Shown: positions 8,763-17,258 of the stretch, piece after piece | Layout: every line of letters starts with the position of its first letter | Numbering within the stretch: position 1 is the first letter of the stretch | Source: Dyella_B nitratireducens | Lineage (GTDB): Bacteria; Pseudomonadota; Gammaproteobacteria; Xanthomonadales; Rhodanobacteraceae | Direction of reading: 5' to 3' | Length of the DNA stretch: 64,000 nt | Assembly: GCF_049532905.1 (NCBI RefSeq) | Contig: NZ_CP064032.1 | Coordinates: 1,488,001 to 1,552,000, forward strand | The notes under the pieces: generated by a model | What the model was told of the DNA's origin: nothing | Databases searched by the model: none | The model's input: the letters and a program-made list of their open reading frames with translations, nothing else | Translations under genes and position numbers: made by a program

Positions 8763-9692
8763 ATGTCCGAAGTCCTCAACGAAAGCCAGCACAGCGCTGG
8801 CACCAGAGCCACCGTCGCCCGACTCTTTGTGCTGGAAATCAATGCCGGGCGCATTCATTGCATGAATGCGGATGGTTCCGATCGCAAGACCATCGTCACG
8901 GATTGCCGCATGCCCGACGGCATCGTCGTCGATATTGATGCCGGTCACATCTACTGGACCAACATGGGCGTTCCCAACCTCAACGACGGATCGATCGAGC
9001 GCGCCGACATCGACGGGAAAAACCGCAAGATGATCGTTGCGCAGGGAGACACCCACACGCCGAAGCAGATCATTCTCGATAAGCCAAACGGCAAGCTCTA
9101 TTGGTGCGACCGAGAAGGCACGCGTGTCATGCGCTGCAATCTGGACGGATCGCAGTTGGAGACGCTCATCGAGGCCGGACGCGGTGAAACCGATAGCAGG
9201 GATAAAACCAAGTGGTGCGTCGGCCTGACGATCGATGCGGAACGCGGGCATATCTATTGGTCGCAAAAAGGTCCTGACAAAGCCGGGCTCGGCCGTATCT
9301 TCCGCGCCAATATCGAGATCCCTGCCGGAGAAACCGCAGCGGCCAGGTCGGATATCGAGATTTTTTTCGATAAATTGCCGGAGCCGATCGATCTTGAGCT
9401 CGACGAGAAAAACCGCGTCCTGTACTGGACCGACCGCGGCGACCCGCCGCGCGGCAACACGGTCAATCGCGCATCCATCGACCACAAACCGGCCGAGCCG
9501 GAGATCGTCGTTACCCATTTGATGGAAGGCATCGGCATCGCCCTGGACGTGGCTGGCGACCGCATGTTCGTAACCGATCTCGCGGGCTCGGTCTACACCG
9601 CGCGGCTCGGTGGATCCGAAGAGAAAAATTTCCTCTATGCCCAGGGCAACCTGACCGGCATCGCCTACGCCGAACTCCCGAAGGAGCAGTGA
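8763..9692 (+). CDS. YWTD/LDL-receptor class B-type propeller protein
   Basis: A 309-residue protein made of repeated strands ending in Y-W-T/S/C-D/N/Q motifs: GHIYWTNMG, GKLYWCDREG, GHIYWSQKG, RVLYWTDRG, plus GIVVDIDAG and GLTIDAERG. This is a six-bladed beta-propeller of the LY (LDL receptor YWTD) type, which in bacteria is close to SMP-30/NHL lactonase-like folds. No signal peptide is present, so it should be cytosolic. It is the first gene of the operon and its stop is followed by the next start after one base, so it is probably part of the pathway. A lactonase or scaffold role is a guess. Confidence 0.75.
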   Translation: MSEVLNESQHSAGTRATVARLFVLEINAGRIHCMNADGSDRKTIVTDCRMPDGIVVDIDAGHIYWTNMGVPNLNDGSIERADIDGKNRKMIVAQGDTHTPKQIILDKPNGKLYWCDREGTRVMRCNLDGSQLETLIEAGRGETDSRDKTKWCVGLTIDAERGHIYWSQKGPDKAGLGRIFRANIEIPAGETAAARSDIEIFFDKLPEPIDLELDEKNRVLYWTDRGDPPRGNTVNRASIDHKPAEPEIVVTHLMEGIGIALDVAGDRMFVTDLAGSVYTARLGGSEEKNFLYAQGNLTGIAYAELPKEQ

Positions 9693-9693
9693 C

Positions 9694-10671
9694 ATGTCTC
9701 ATAGCAAGCCTATTCGCCGGGTGGCGATCATCGGCACGGGAGTGATTGGCGCCAGCTGGGCCGCTCTTTTCCTGGCCAAGGGTCTGGACGTGGTGGCGAC
9801 AGACGTCGCGCCGGATGCCGAGGCCGCATTGAAGCGTTTTATCGCAGCGGCTTGGCCTGCGTTGCAACGGCTTGGCCTTGCGCCTGATGCATCACAGAAC
9901 AGGGTGTCGTTCACGGCGAACCTTGCGGACGCCATCAAGGATGCCGATCTGGTGCAGGAGAACGGGCCCGAGCGAATCGAGTTCAAGAAGACGCTCTATC
10001 GCCAACTGGATGAGCTGTTGCATCCCAGCGTCATCATTGCCTCAAGCTCATCGGGCTTGACCATGAGCGACATCCAGTCGGCGTGCGAAAAGCATCCCGA
10101 GCGCTGCGTCATCGCGCATCCCTTCAATCCGCCGCATCTGGTTCCGCTGGTCGAGATCGTCGGCGGGGCAAAGACATCGAAAGATACGATCGACCGCGTC
10201 GCCGAGTTTTATACAAGCCTGGGCAAGCGAACCGTCCGCTTGAACAAAGAAGTGCCAGGCCATGTAGCCAACCGTTTGCAGGCTGCGTTGGCGCGGGAGG
10301 TCTATCACCTGGTTGCCGATGGCGTCGTCAGCGTCGCCGATGTCGATACGGCGTTGTGCTGGGGGCCGGGTCTGCGCTGGGGCATCATGGGCCAGGTGCT
10401 GCTCAATCATCTTGGCGGTGGTCAAGGCGGCATCGAGCACTTCTTCCAGCAATTCACTGGGCCCATGACGGCGTGGTGGAAAGTGTTGGGCTCTCCCGAA
10501 CTTACCCCGGACGTGCAGAAGAAACTGATCGACGGCCTGCATGCCGAGATCGGTTCGCGTTCCATCGACGAACTTGCGTCGGAGCGCGATGAGGTGCTGC
10601 TCGGGCTGCTTGAGCTGCGTAACAAGGTAGAGAAATCGAGCCAGCTCAAATCGGCGGCGCCGGTCGCTTGA
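9694..10671 (+). CDS. 3-hydroxyacyl-CoA dehydrogenase family protein (lambda-crystallin/carnitine dehydrogenase type)
   Basis: A 325-residue single-unit enzyme with an N-terminal NAD-binding Rossmann domain (VAIIGTGVIGASWAALF) and the C-terminal helical domain. The catalytic His lies in VIAHPFNPPHLVPLVE, with the partner Glu in PLVEIVGG, and GHVANRLQAALAREV carries the conserved Asn. The length and the NGPER segment (residues about 88-92) match the short forms acting on carnitine, gulonate or small 3-hydroxyacyl substrates rather than the large FadB-type enzymes. The start lies one base after the propeller gene's stop, showing translational coupling. Confidence 0.85.
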   Translation: MSHSKPIRRVAIIGTGVIGASWAALFLAKGLDVVATDVAPDAEAALKRFIAAAWPALQRLGLAPDASQNRVSFTANLADAIKDADLVQENGPERIEFKKTLYRQLDELLHPSVIIASSSSGLTMSDIQSACEKHPERCVIAHPFNPPHLVPLVEIVGGAKTSKDTIDRVAEFYTSLGKRTVRLNKEVPGHVANRLQAALAREVYHLVADGVVSVADVDTALCWGPGLRWGIMGQVLLNHLGGGQGGIEHFFQQFTGPMTAWWKVLGSPELTPDVQKKLIDGLHAEIGSRSIDELASERDEVLLGLLELRNKVEKSSQLKSAAPVA

Positions 10672-10747
10672 GGCTGGGTGCTTCTATCCGGATCGATTGT
10701 ACGTTTTTACTTTTTCCGGCTTTCAAACCGAAGTCATCGGAGCCCCA

Positions 10748-11971
10748 ATGTCCACAGCAGCAACCGCAGCAAGCAAAAGCGGCGAACCGAAGCCCATACC
10801 TGTACCGAACGGCGACTTCTATCTGCTGGTCGAGCTTCTCACCGAAGAAGAGAGGGCCGTCGTCAAAAAAGTGCGGACATACATGGAAACCAAAGTCCGG
10901 CCGATCATCAACAAGTATTGGTCGGATGATGCGTTTCCGTTCGAACTGCTGCCTTCGTTCAAGGAGCTTGGCATCGGCGGACTTGGCTACGAAGGTTATG
11001 GCTGCGCGGGCGGCAGCCAGAAGTTGTTCGGCTACGTCGCGATGGAACTGGCGCGCACTGATGCATCGATGTGCACGTTCTTCGGCGTGCACAGCGGCTT
11101 GGCGATGGGCTCGATTTATCTCGATGGATCGGAAGAGCAGAAACAGAAGTGGCTGCCACCCATGGCGCGGTTCGAGAAAATTGGCTGCTTCGGGTTGACC
11201 GAACCACTGGTCGGTTCGGGAACGGCCGGCGGCCTGACCACGACGGCGAAGCGCGACGGCGACAACTGGATTCTCAATGGCCAGAAGCGATGGATCGGTA
11301 ACTCGCCATGGTGCGACATATCGATCATCTGGGCGCGGGACGTGGCTGACAACCAGGTCAAAGGTTTCATCATCGAGAACAAAACCACGCCGGGTTTCAG
11401 CGTGGAGAAGATGGAACACAAGATCGCGCTGAAGGTGGTCCAGAACGGCCAGATCACCTTGACCGATGTGCGTGTGCCGGAGGCGAATCGCCTGCAAGGC
11501 GGCAATTCGTTCCGCGACACCGCGCGTGTGCTGCGGATGACGCGGTACATGGTGGGTTGGGCTTCCACCGGCATCCAGATGGGCGCGTTCGAGGCAACGC
11601 TCAAATACACCCAGGAGCGATCGCAGTTCGGCAAGCCGATCGCTTCGTTCCAGATGGTGCAGGACATGCTTGCGAAGATGCTCGCCAACGTAACGGCGTG
11701 CCAGTGCTTGATGCTGCGACTTGCGCAACTCGATGACGAGGGCAAGCTCAGCGATCACCAGGCGGCGCTTGCGAAAGCATTCTGCACGGCCAAATCGCGC
11801 GAAACCGTCGCGTGGGGACGCGAGCTGCTGGGCGGCAACGGCATTCTTGCCGACTACGATGTCGGCCGTTTCTTCGCCGATGCCGAAGCGCTCTATTCCT
11901 ATGAAGGTACGTATCAGATGCAGAACCTGATCATTGGTAAAGCCATCACCGGCCACGGCGCGTTTGTCTGA
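10748..11971 (+). CDS. Acyl-CoA dehydrogenase, glutaryl-CoA dehydrogenase-like
   Basis: A 407-residue flavoenzyme. GCFGLTEPLVGSG and KRWIGNSPWCD belong to the middle FAD/substrate domain, SQFGKPIASFQMVQDMLA and ELLGGNGILADY to the C-terminal helices, and the base is the Glu in SYEGTYQMQNLIIGKA. The YEGT placement matches the glutaryl-CoA dehydrogenase branch and plant ACX4. In the decarboxylating enzyme an Arg (recalled from the human GYRSAMSV motif) binds the second carboxylate; the aligned stretch here reads SMCTFFGV, with Cys at that place, so glutaryl-CoA decarboxylation is doubtful. The ATG at 10748 gives the family's usual length; it is 76 bases after the preceding gene. Confidence 0.88.
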   Translation: MSTAATAASKSGEPKPIPVPNGDFYLLVELLTEEERAVVKKVRTYMETKVRPIINKYWSDDAFPFELLPSFKELGIGGLGYEGYGCAGGSQKLFGYVAMELARTDASMCTFFGVHSGLAMGSIYLDGSEEQKQKWLPPMARFEKIGCFGLTEPLVGSGTAGGLTTTAKRDGDNWILNGQKRWIGNSPWCDISIIWARDVADNQVKGFIIENKTTPGFSVEKMEHKIALKVVQNGQITLTDVRVPEANRLQGGNSFRDTARVLRMTRYMVGWASTGIQMGAFEATLKYTQERSQFGKPIASFQMVQDMLAKMLANVTACQCLMLRLAQLDDEGKLSDHQAALAKAFCTAKSRETVAWGRELLGGNGILADYDVGRFFADAEALYSYEGTYQMQNLIIGKAITGHGAFV

Positions 11972-12013
11972 CGCGCGTGGCGCCGACCAGCCACAGAATC
12001 CAAGGAGACGAAA

Positions 12014-12805
12014 ATGCCTGAGATCATGACCGAGCGCTTCGAGAACATTCTTCGAATCCAGTTCAACCGACCGGAAAAGAAGAATGCGATGACGTTCAAC
12101 ATGTACTCGACCATCGCCGATCTGCTCAATGCCGCTGCCAAGGACGACGAAACGCGGGTTGTGCTTCTGCACGGCGTTGGCGATGCATTCTGCGCGGGCA
12201 ATGATCTTGAGGATTTTCTCCACCATCCGCTGAAGGGGGATGACAGCCCGCAGGGTCGCTTCGTCGCTGCGCTGATCGAGTTCGGCAAGCCGCTTATCGC
12301 GGCGGTGCATGGCGTCGCCATTGGTGGGGGCACAACCATGCTCACGCACTTCGACTTCGTGTATGCGGCCGAGCACACGCGGTTTCAGATGCCTTTCGTG
12401 AATCTCGCCCTGGTGCCGGAACTGGGAACGAGCTATTGGCTTCCCGCGCAGATCGGCTATCTCGCCGCTGCGGAATTGGTGCTGTTGGCACAGCCGTTCG
12501 ATGCACGCCGCGCTGCGGAGCTGGGGTTCGTCACGCGCGTCGTGGCCGAGGCAGATCTCATGGCAACAGCGCTGGACACGGCACACAAACTGACACGGCA
12601 ACCGGCCGGCGCGGTATGTGCGAGCAAGCAGTTGATGAGACGTAGCTTGAGCGCGCACATGGCGGCTGCTGCGGAACTTGAGTTCCAGGAGTACGCGTCG
12701 CGTTTGCAGTCGGCTGATACCAAGGAAGCCCTCATGGCATTCCTCGAAAAGCGCAAGCCCGACTTCACAAAGTCCAAAGCTGCAGCGGGAGGATCCTTGC
12801 AATGA
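12014..12805 (+). CDS. Crotonase-fold enoyl-CoA hydratase/isomerase, isomerase-like
   Basis: A 263-residue crotonase-fold protein with oxyanion-hole segments FCAGNDLEDF and GVAIGGGTTML. Both glutamates used by enoyl-CoA hydratase are missing: GGGCE is GGGTT and GQPE is QMPF. Instead VPELGTSYWLP carries a Glu in the P-E-x-x-S-S/T place used as base by delta3,delta2-enoyl-CoA isomerases (ECI2 type). I therefore favour double-bond isomerisation over hydration. AAGGAG lies seven bases or so upstream of the ATG. Its stop overlaps the next gene's start by four bases. Confidence 0.85.
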   Translation: MPEIMTERFENILRIQFNRPEKKNAMTFNMYSTIADLLNAAAKDDETRVVLLHGVGDAFCAGNDLEDFLHHPLKGDDSPQGRFVAALIEFGKPLIAAVHGVAIGGGTTMLTHFDFVYAAEHTRFQMPFVNLALVPELGTSYWLPAQIGYLAAAELVLLAQPFDARRAAELGFVTRVVAEADLMATALDTAHKLTRQPAGAVCASKQLMRRSLSAHMAAAAELEFQEYASRLQSADTKEALMAFLEKRKPDFTKSKAAAGGSLQ

Positions 12806-13623
12806 CTGCCTTGACACTCGAACCTGCTTCAGCGACGGAGTTGAAGCTCGAGAACGTTCTGTATGAGAAAAAGGGTTCGATTGCCCACGTGACGGTTAAT
12901 CGGCCCAAGGTGCTCAACGCGCTGAATACGTCGACATGGACCGATTTGCAGGCTGCATTCGAAGCCGCGAAAGCTGATGCTTCTGTACGCGGCGTGATCC
13001 TCACCGGCGCAGGTGACAAGGCTTTCATTGCCGGCGCCGACATCAGCGAACTCGCGCATTTAGGTGCCTATGAGGCGGAGGCATCCAGCCGGCTCGGGCA
13101 GCACGTGCTGGATCTCGTCGAAAATCTTGGCAAACCGGTGATCGCGGCGATCAACGGCTTTGCGCTAGGTGGCGGCTGCGAGACGGCCATGGCCTGCACG
13201 ATGCGGATCGCCGTGGAGCACGCCAAATTCGGACAGCCTGAAGTAAAGCTGGGTTTGCTGCCTGGTGGCGGCGGAACGCAACGTTTGCCGCGCCTGGTAG
13301 GGAAGGGGCGTGCGTTGCAGCTGATTCTCACTGGCGAAACGATTTCTGCGCAGGAGGCCTATCGCATTGGCCTCGTCAATGAAGTCGTGGCTGCGGCAAG
13401 CCTGATGGAACGCGCCGAGACCATCCTCAAGCAAATCGCGGCCAATGCACCGATCGCGGTGAAGTTCTCCCTGGATGCCGTGAACAAGGGATTGGATATC
13501 AGCCAAAGCGAAGGTCTTGCGCTGGAAGCGGCCTACTTCGGCATTTGCGCCGCCACCGAAGACAAGCAGGAAGGCACCACTGCCTTTCTGGAGAAACGTG
13601 CGCCTCAGTTTCGGGGGCGGTGA
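12802..13623 (+). CDS. Enoyl-CoA hydratase
   Basis: A 273-residue crotonase with the complete hydratase signature: oxyanion-hole FIAGADISEL, first catalytic Glu in GFALGGGCETAM, second in FGQPEVKLGLLPGGGGTQRLP, and the C-terminal EGTTAFLEKRAPQF. It should hydrate a trans-2-enoyl-CoA in the cytosol, upstream of the 3-hydroxyacyl-CoA dehydrogenase encoded four genes earlier. Its start overlaps the preceding isomerase-like gene by four bases, so the two crotonases are probably made together. Confidence 0.92.
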   Translation: MTALTLEPASATELKLENVLYEKKGSIAHVTVNRPKVLNALNTSTWTDLQAAFEAAKADASVRGVILTGAGDKAFIAGADISELAHLGAYEAEASSRLGQHVLDLVENLGKPVIAAINGFALGGGCETAMACTMRIAVEHAKFGQPEVKLGLLPGGGGTQRLPRLVGKGRALQLILTGETISAQEAYRIGLVNEVVAAASLMERAETILKQIAANAPIAVKFSLDAVNKGLDISQSEGLALEAAYFGICAATEDKQEGTTAFLEKRAPQFRGR

Positions 13624-13661
13624 AGTCGCCGCCGCACACTAATGATCGAGAAGGGACAGAC

Positions 13662-14888
13662 ATGGCAAGCGACAACATTTTTTCCGGGCTCAAAGTGGTG
13701 GATATGGCGAGCTTCATCGCAGGCCCCAGCGCCGCGGTGATCCTGTCCGACTTCGGCGCCGACGTGATCAAGGTGGAGCCGCCGAATGGCGACCTGTGGC
13801 GACATGCGAACAACATGCCACCGCAACCGGTTGCCGCGGATGCCTACCCCTGGCACCTGGCCAACCGAAACAAGCGGGGCATGGCGCTTGACCTGAAATC
13901 GCCGGGCGCTCGCCAGGTGATCGAGAAGCTCGTCAAATGGGCCGACGTTCTGATCGTGAATACACCGCACCCGGCACGCGCGCGACTCAAACTTGAATAT
14001 GAAGACGTGGTGGGATGGAACCCGCGCCTGATCTACGCCGACCTTACGGGTTTCGGCGAGAAGGGGCCTGATGCAGATCTGCCGGGCTTTGACATCACCT
14101 CGTACTGGGCGCGCAGCGGATTGCTGTCGATGACGCGCGATGCCGGCGCGCCACCCACCTGGCCGGTGGCAGGCAGCGGTGACAATGCGACCGCAGTCGG
14201 GCTTTATGCCGCGATTGTAACGGCCCTGTATCGCCGCGAACGCACGGGTGAGGGCACTCGTGTCACGACCTCGCTGCTTGCGGAAGGTGTCTGGTCGGCA
14301 AGCGTTTCGATCCAGGCGGCACTGTGCGATGCGAAGTTTTTTGGTTTGCACGATCGCAAGAATCCTGCGAATGCGGCGATGAATGTCTATCGCGCCGCCG
14401 ATGACACCTGGTTCGTTCTCATCGTCACACCCGACAAGCTGGAGGCCGTGGCCAAGGCGATCGGCCGGCCGGATCTTCTGACCGATCCGAGGTTTGCCGA
14501 TCCCGCCAAGTTGATGGCGAATATGCCGCAGCTCACCGCCATCCTGGACGGCGTTTTCGAGTCGCAGCCGATGGAGCACTGGTACAAGGTTTTCAGTGGC
14601 GTCCATGTGACGTTCGGTGCCGTGCGCTCTCCGCAAGAGGTGATCGATGATCCGCAGCTGCGCGCCAATGACATCATCGTTCCGCTCGAAGGTGCCGGTG
14701 GCAAGCTGACGTCCACGATCAGCAGTCCGCTGCAGGTGCATGGTGTCGCCAAGGTTTCGGCCAAGCGTGCGCCGAAGATTGGTGAGCACAACGAGGAGAT
14801 TCTTCGGCAGCTTGGATTCAGTGCGACTGAGATTGATGATTTGTGTGAGGGTGGTGCTATTCCGCGCGCGAAGGAGCATGTGGTTTAG
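13662..14888 (+). CDS. CaiB/BaiF family CoA-transferase
   Basis: A 408-residue class III CoA-transferase. It begins FSGLKVVDMASFIAGPSAAV and continues FGADVIKVEPPNGD, both conserved in formyl-CoA/carnitine CoA-transferases; NKRGMALDLKSP and DLTGFGEKGP follow, and the Asp in PGFDITSYWARSG aligns with the catalytic aspartate. GAAGGGA precedes the ATG at 13662. An upstream extension of this frame into the preceding gene is not needed. As the last gene of the operon it probably activates the pathway's acid by taking CoA from an acyl-CoA; the substrate is not identified. Confidence 0.9.
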   Translation: MASDNIFSGLKVVDMASFIAGPSAAVILSDFGADVIKVEPPNGDLWRHANNMPPQPVAADAYPWHLANRNKRGMALDLKSPGARQVIEKLVKWADVLIVNTPHPARARLKLEYEDVVGWNPRLIYADLTGFGEKGPDADLPGFDITSYWARSGLLSMTRDAGAPPTWPVAGSGDNATAVGLYAAIVTALYRRERTGEGTRVTTSLLAEGVWSASVSIQAALCDAKFFGLHDRKNPANAAMNVYRAADDTWFVLIVTPDKLEAVAKAIGRPDLLTDPRFADPAKLMANMPQLTAILDGVFESQPMEHWYKVFSGVHVTFGAVRSPQEVIDDPQLRANDIIVPLEGAGGKLTSTISSPLQVHGVAKVSAKRAPKIGEHNEEILRQLGFSATEIDDLCEGGAIPRAKEHVV

Positions 14889-14965
14889 CGCGGCTAAAAA
14901 ACATCTCTTACCTTGTTTGCAAGTGGGTAGGTCAACCTTGCGGCAATGCCAATCATTGCCTCACC

Positions 14966-15083
14966 GTCATTCCGGCGAACGCCGGAATCCAGTTTAAATA
15001 TGCGTCCGAAGGACACGACACCTTTTATGTTGAGTGCTCCGCACAGCATGTTCGTACTGGATTCCGGCGTTCGCCGGAATGAC
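14966..15083. repeat. REP-like dispersed repeat, 118-bp form, copy 3 (inverted)
   Basis: The 118-base unit lies in the opposite orientation to the copies at 1132 and 4757, as shown by GCGTCCGAAGGACACGACA in its middle. It fills the gap between two convergent genes and could act as a bidirectional transcript end. Confidence 0.9.
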
Positions 15084-15119
15084 GGTGAGGTGTGATCAGG
15101 TGTCCAGCGAGGGTTGATC

Positions 15120-15644
15120 TCAGTTCTCTTTGCCATCCCGATCAGATAGCCCTTCGTTCCCGGTCGTGATGACAAAACGCTTCAGCGAGAAACCAAGCTG
15201 CTCAATAGCATCGCGTTGTGTCTGATGGGTGAGCTCATGCAAGGACGCCAGCAGACGCAGCGCAGTTTCCCGTCCTGGCGCGGTAAGCACCAGAATGATC
15301 TGCCTACGATCCCCTGACGACCGATGCCGACGGACAAAACCCCGAATGGTGAGTTCATCGATCAACTTCGTCAGATACGGCGAAGCGATGCGGGTGGCAT
15401 ATTTCAGATCCAACTGTTTGCAGCTGACCGTCCTCGATAGATGAACCAGCACGAGGCAGTGCATCAGTGTCAGATCGTTGGTTCCCGAGGCCAGGTGTGC
15501 GAGTTTCTCGATGGTGGAGGTTGCGCTCTTCAAGATGCGGCTGACCTCCGCCATTTTGTAGAGCGCGTCGACGTCCGTCATGTCGAACGTTTCTTGTCCT
15601 GTTGACGCCTCGCTTTTGTCCGCACGGTCAACATATTTGTTCAC
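15120..15644 (-). CDS. MarR family transcriptional regulator, last gene of the efflux operon
   Basis: A 174-residue winged-helix protein: LMHCLVLVHLSRT, then the recognition region YATRIASPYLTKLIDELTIRGFVRR followed by the wing SSGDRRQIILVLTAPGRE. The start used is a GTG at 15644; an internal ATG about 20 residues on (MTDVDALYKM) would also give a full domain. It is 23 bases behind the outer-membrane factor gene on the same strand, so it is probably the fourth gene of the efflux operon and feeds back on it. The ligand is unknown. Confidence 0.85.
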   Translation of the reverse strand: MNKYVDRADKSEASTGQETFDMTDVDALYKMAEVSRILKSATSTIEKLAHLASGTNDLTLMHCLVLVHLSRTVSCKQLDLKYATRIASPYLTKLIDELTIRGFVRRHRSSGDRRQIILVLTAPGRETALRLLASLHELTHQTQRDAIEQLGFSLKRFVITTGNEGLSDRDGKEN

Positions 15645-15667
15645 GACTCGACACTCCTGTGGACGGT

Positions 15668-17230
15668 CTAGGAACGTGGTGTTTGCGTGACCGCTACGGA
15701 CCCGATTTCGGGATAAGTCGACTCCCAGCCGCCGCCCAGTGCCTTGTACAGCGAAACCAGAGTGGTGGAGATCTGCGTGGTGTTGTCGGTAAGGTCCTGC
15801 TGTGCGGCGAGCAGGCGGCGTTCCGCATCGAGCACCTGCAGGAACGAGCCCGTGCCGGCGGTGTATTGGGCTTGCGCCAAATGTAGTGCACGCTGGTTGT
15901 CCTGCACTTCTGCTTGCAGTTGATCGTGACGCTGCTGCTGTGAGGAATACTCGGTCAGCGCATTGTCGATGTCATGCCATGCAGAAAGTACGACGCGTTG
16001 GTAGTTGATGGCCGCTTCTTGTTGTTGTTCCTTGCGCAGATTGAGCGTCGCCTTCAGCCGGCCGCCTTCAAAGATGGGCAGGTTGATCGAGGGGCCAATG
16101 GAAAACTGGCGCGAGCCCCAGTTACCGAGCTGGCTGAACTGCAAGGCTTGCAGGCTGCCGCTGGCCGATAACGTGATGCTCGGATAGAAATCCGCCTTCG
16201 CAACGCCGATGTCTGCCGTGGCCTGATGCAGGTTTGCCTCGGCTTCGCGGATGTCTGGACGGCGGCGCGCCAAGTCTGAAGGAATGCCTACGGGCACGAC
16301 CGGCGGCGTAGGCGGAACGGGCCTGCTTTCTTCGAGCTCGGCGCGCAAGGCACCGGGAGCCTGGCCAAGCAGGAAGCTCAAGCGATTGATGGTTTCGTCC
16401 TCCTGCTGTGCGAGCTGGGGCAGGATCGCGTTTTCCGCCGACACTTGCGAAGCGGCTTCCGTCACATCCAGTTCGGTGGCGAGGCCATGCGCCATGCGCT
16501 CGCGCGTGACGCGTTCGGCATCCTTGGCGGCGTTGAGATTGTCGAGCGTGATGGCGTAGTCAGTTTGTGTGCCGCGCAATTGAATGTAGTCGCGTGCGAC
16601 TTCGGCCATGGTGGACATCAGAAGATCACGGCGTGCATCGGCTTGTGCATCCACCGATGCATCGGCGGCTTCCACTTCACGGCGCACCTTGCCCCACAGA
16701 TCGAGCTCCCACGACGCATCGAAGCCCGCCTGGAAAAGATTGAAAGGCGCCGGGCCCGACGAGCCTTTGCTACCGGAGGGAAGGGCCACGACACCCGCGC
16801 CCGTTCCGTTGGCGGCCGTCGTTGCATTGGTCGATTGCGTCAGCGCACCGGCAATGCCCATCACGCCATTGGCGCTGGCACGCTGACGCACGGCACTCGC
16901 ATTGCCTTCGACGGTGGGATATTGGTCGGCAGCGGTGATCGAACGTTCCGCGCGGCTTTCGGCAAGCCGCAGCGATGCCACCTTGAGATCCAGGTTGGCA
17001 TCGGCGACGCGCTCTTCCAGCTTGACCAGTTCCGGATCATCGAACGAAGTCCACCAGGCCGTGTTGATCGGCGCGGGCGCCGTGTGGCTGGGAACGGTTG
17101 GTTTTGCCTGGCAGTCTGCCGCGCACCATGCGGTCGGCAGTTTCGCATCGGGGCGCGTGAAGTTCGGACCTACGGTGCATCCGGCCAGTAGTACGGCAGC
17201 GAGCGCAATGTGCAGCTTGATGATGTTCAT
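15668..17230 (-). CDS. Outer-membrane efflux lipoprotein, NodT/OprM family
   Basis: A 520-residue protein starting MNIIKLHIALAAVLLAGC, a lipoprotein signal with the modified Cys at residue 18, then TVGPNFTRPD. It carries the two repeats of the TolC-like trimeric channel, including SWELDLWGKVRREVEAA, and the pair LARRRPDIREAEANL and ISLPIFEGGRL-like text near INLPIFEGG. The ATG at 17230 is preferred to an upstream in-frame start because it places the lipobox correctly. It is the channel of the tripartite pump encoded upstream, 28 bases after the EmrB-like gene. Confidence 0.92.
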   Translation of the reverse strand: MNIIKLHIALAAVLLAGCTVGPNFTRPDAKLPTAWCAADCQAKPTVPSHTAPAPINTAWWTSFDDPELVKLEERVADANLDLKVASLRLAESRAERSITAADQYPTVEGNASAVRQRASANGVMGIAGALTQSTNATTAANGTGAGVVALPSGSKGSSGPAPFNLFQAGFDASWELDLWGKVRREVEAADASVDAQADARRDLLMSTMAEVARDYIQLRGTQTDYAITLDNLNAAKDAERVTRERMAHGLATELDVTEAASQVSAENAILPQLAQQEDETINRLSFLLGQAPGALRAELEESRPVPPTPPVVPVGIPSDLARRRPDIREAEANLHQATADIGVAKADFYPSITLSASGSLQALQFSQLGNWGSRQFSIGPSINLPIFEGGRLKATLNLRKEQQQEAAINYQRVVLSAWHDIDNALTEYSSQQQRHDQLQAEVQDNQRALHLAQAQYTAGTGSFLQVLDAERRLLAAQQDLTDNTTQISTTLVSLYKALGGGWESTYPEIGSVAVTQTPRS

Positions 17231-17258
17231 GGCGTGTGTCCTCGACAATCCAAATGCT

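Noticed and set aside
10748..11971. Naming the acyl-CoA dehydrogenase as glutaryl-CoA dehydrogenase
   Set aside because: The Arg needed for the second carboxylate is not at the aligned place, so only the broader family name is kept.
10646..12817. Long open frame of about 720 codons on the minus strand
   Set aside because: It lies fully opposite to the acyl-CoA dehydrogenase and crotonase genes, has Arg/His/Gln-rich composition without motifs, and is a by-product of high G+C coding.
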